From positions 9,721,385-9,785,384 of the forward strand of contig NC_088295.1 in the NCBI RefSeq assembly GCF_032854445.1: 64,000 nt of DNA. The letters run 5' to 3'. A program made the translations under genes and the position numbers. The notes under the pieces are model-generated. The model ran no database searches. It was not told the origin of the DNA and worked only from the letters and a program-made list of their open reading frames with translations. Numbering within the stretch: the first letter of the stretch is position 1; each line of letters starts with the position of its first letter. Below, one piece after another: positions 63,985 through 64,000 of this stretch. The DNA is from Liolophura sinensis. Lineage: Eukaryota; Mollusca; Polyplacophora; Chitonida; Chitonidae.

Positions 63985-64000
63985 CTGCAAAACATCAGTA

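Overview
This window is animal nuclear DNA, not bacterial. It has spliced genes with GT-AG introns, tRNA-derived SINEs and a very heavy load of minisatellites. The SINE family (tRNA-like head, a conserved core, and a tail of repeated AAAT) is one I know from molluscan genomes, and the proteins look lophotrochozoan, so a bivalve or gastropod is most likely. That assignment is recognition from memory, not a search.

Layout. (1) 1-22.6 kb: two ubiquitin-conjugating enzyme (E2, UBE2D-type) genes lie tail to tail. The left one, on the + strand, is represented only by its last two exons (1145-2730) and keeps the catalytic cysteine. The right one, on the - strand (22596-13364), is complete in six exons, but the catalytic cysteine is a serine and one splice junction is out of phase by one base. 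The space between and inside them is packed with minisatellites (periods of about 22, 26, 38, 39, 47 and 132 bp). (2) 23.6-31.7 kb: one minisatellite array of about 8 kb, with a 40-bp unit and about 2.3-2.4 kb higher-order duplications. (3) 33.1-39.1 kb: CCDC137 (-) and OXLD1 (+), head to head. (4) 41.1-44.8 kb: IQCK (+), seven exons, complete. (5) 50.3-64 kb: the 3' fifteen exons of Bicaudal-C (BICC1, -), from the KH region through the SAM domain to the conserved C-terminal SGRW.

The genes form no operon or pathway. UBE2D is a ubiquitin E2, CCDC137 is probably nucleolar, OXLD1 probably mitochondrial, IQCK probably binds calmodulin, and Bicaudal-C binds RNA.

The most unusual signal is that tandem repeats repeatedly start at exon 3' ends (5' splice sites). 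In Bicaudal-C the last coding bases of the first SAM exon plus its splice donor are repeated about 9.5 times in 43-bp units, open in frame, with the fourth strong donor exactly 258 nt downstream. In the minus-strand E2 the exon 5/intron 5 junction appears to have seeded about 44 copies of a 47-bp unit carrying donor-like GTAAGT. Smaller examples are a 36-nt in-frame duplication at another Bicaudal-C donor, a 97-bp duplication of the C-terminal codons into the 3' UTR, and a 196-bp duplication abutting an E2 donor.

Exon limits were read by eye from reading frame, GT/AG sites and phase continuity. Gene starts, UTRs and poly(A) sites are inferences without transcript data.
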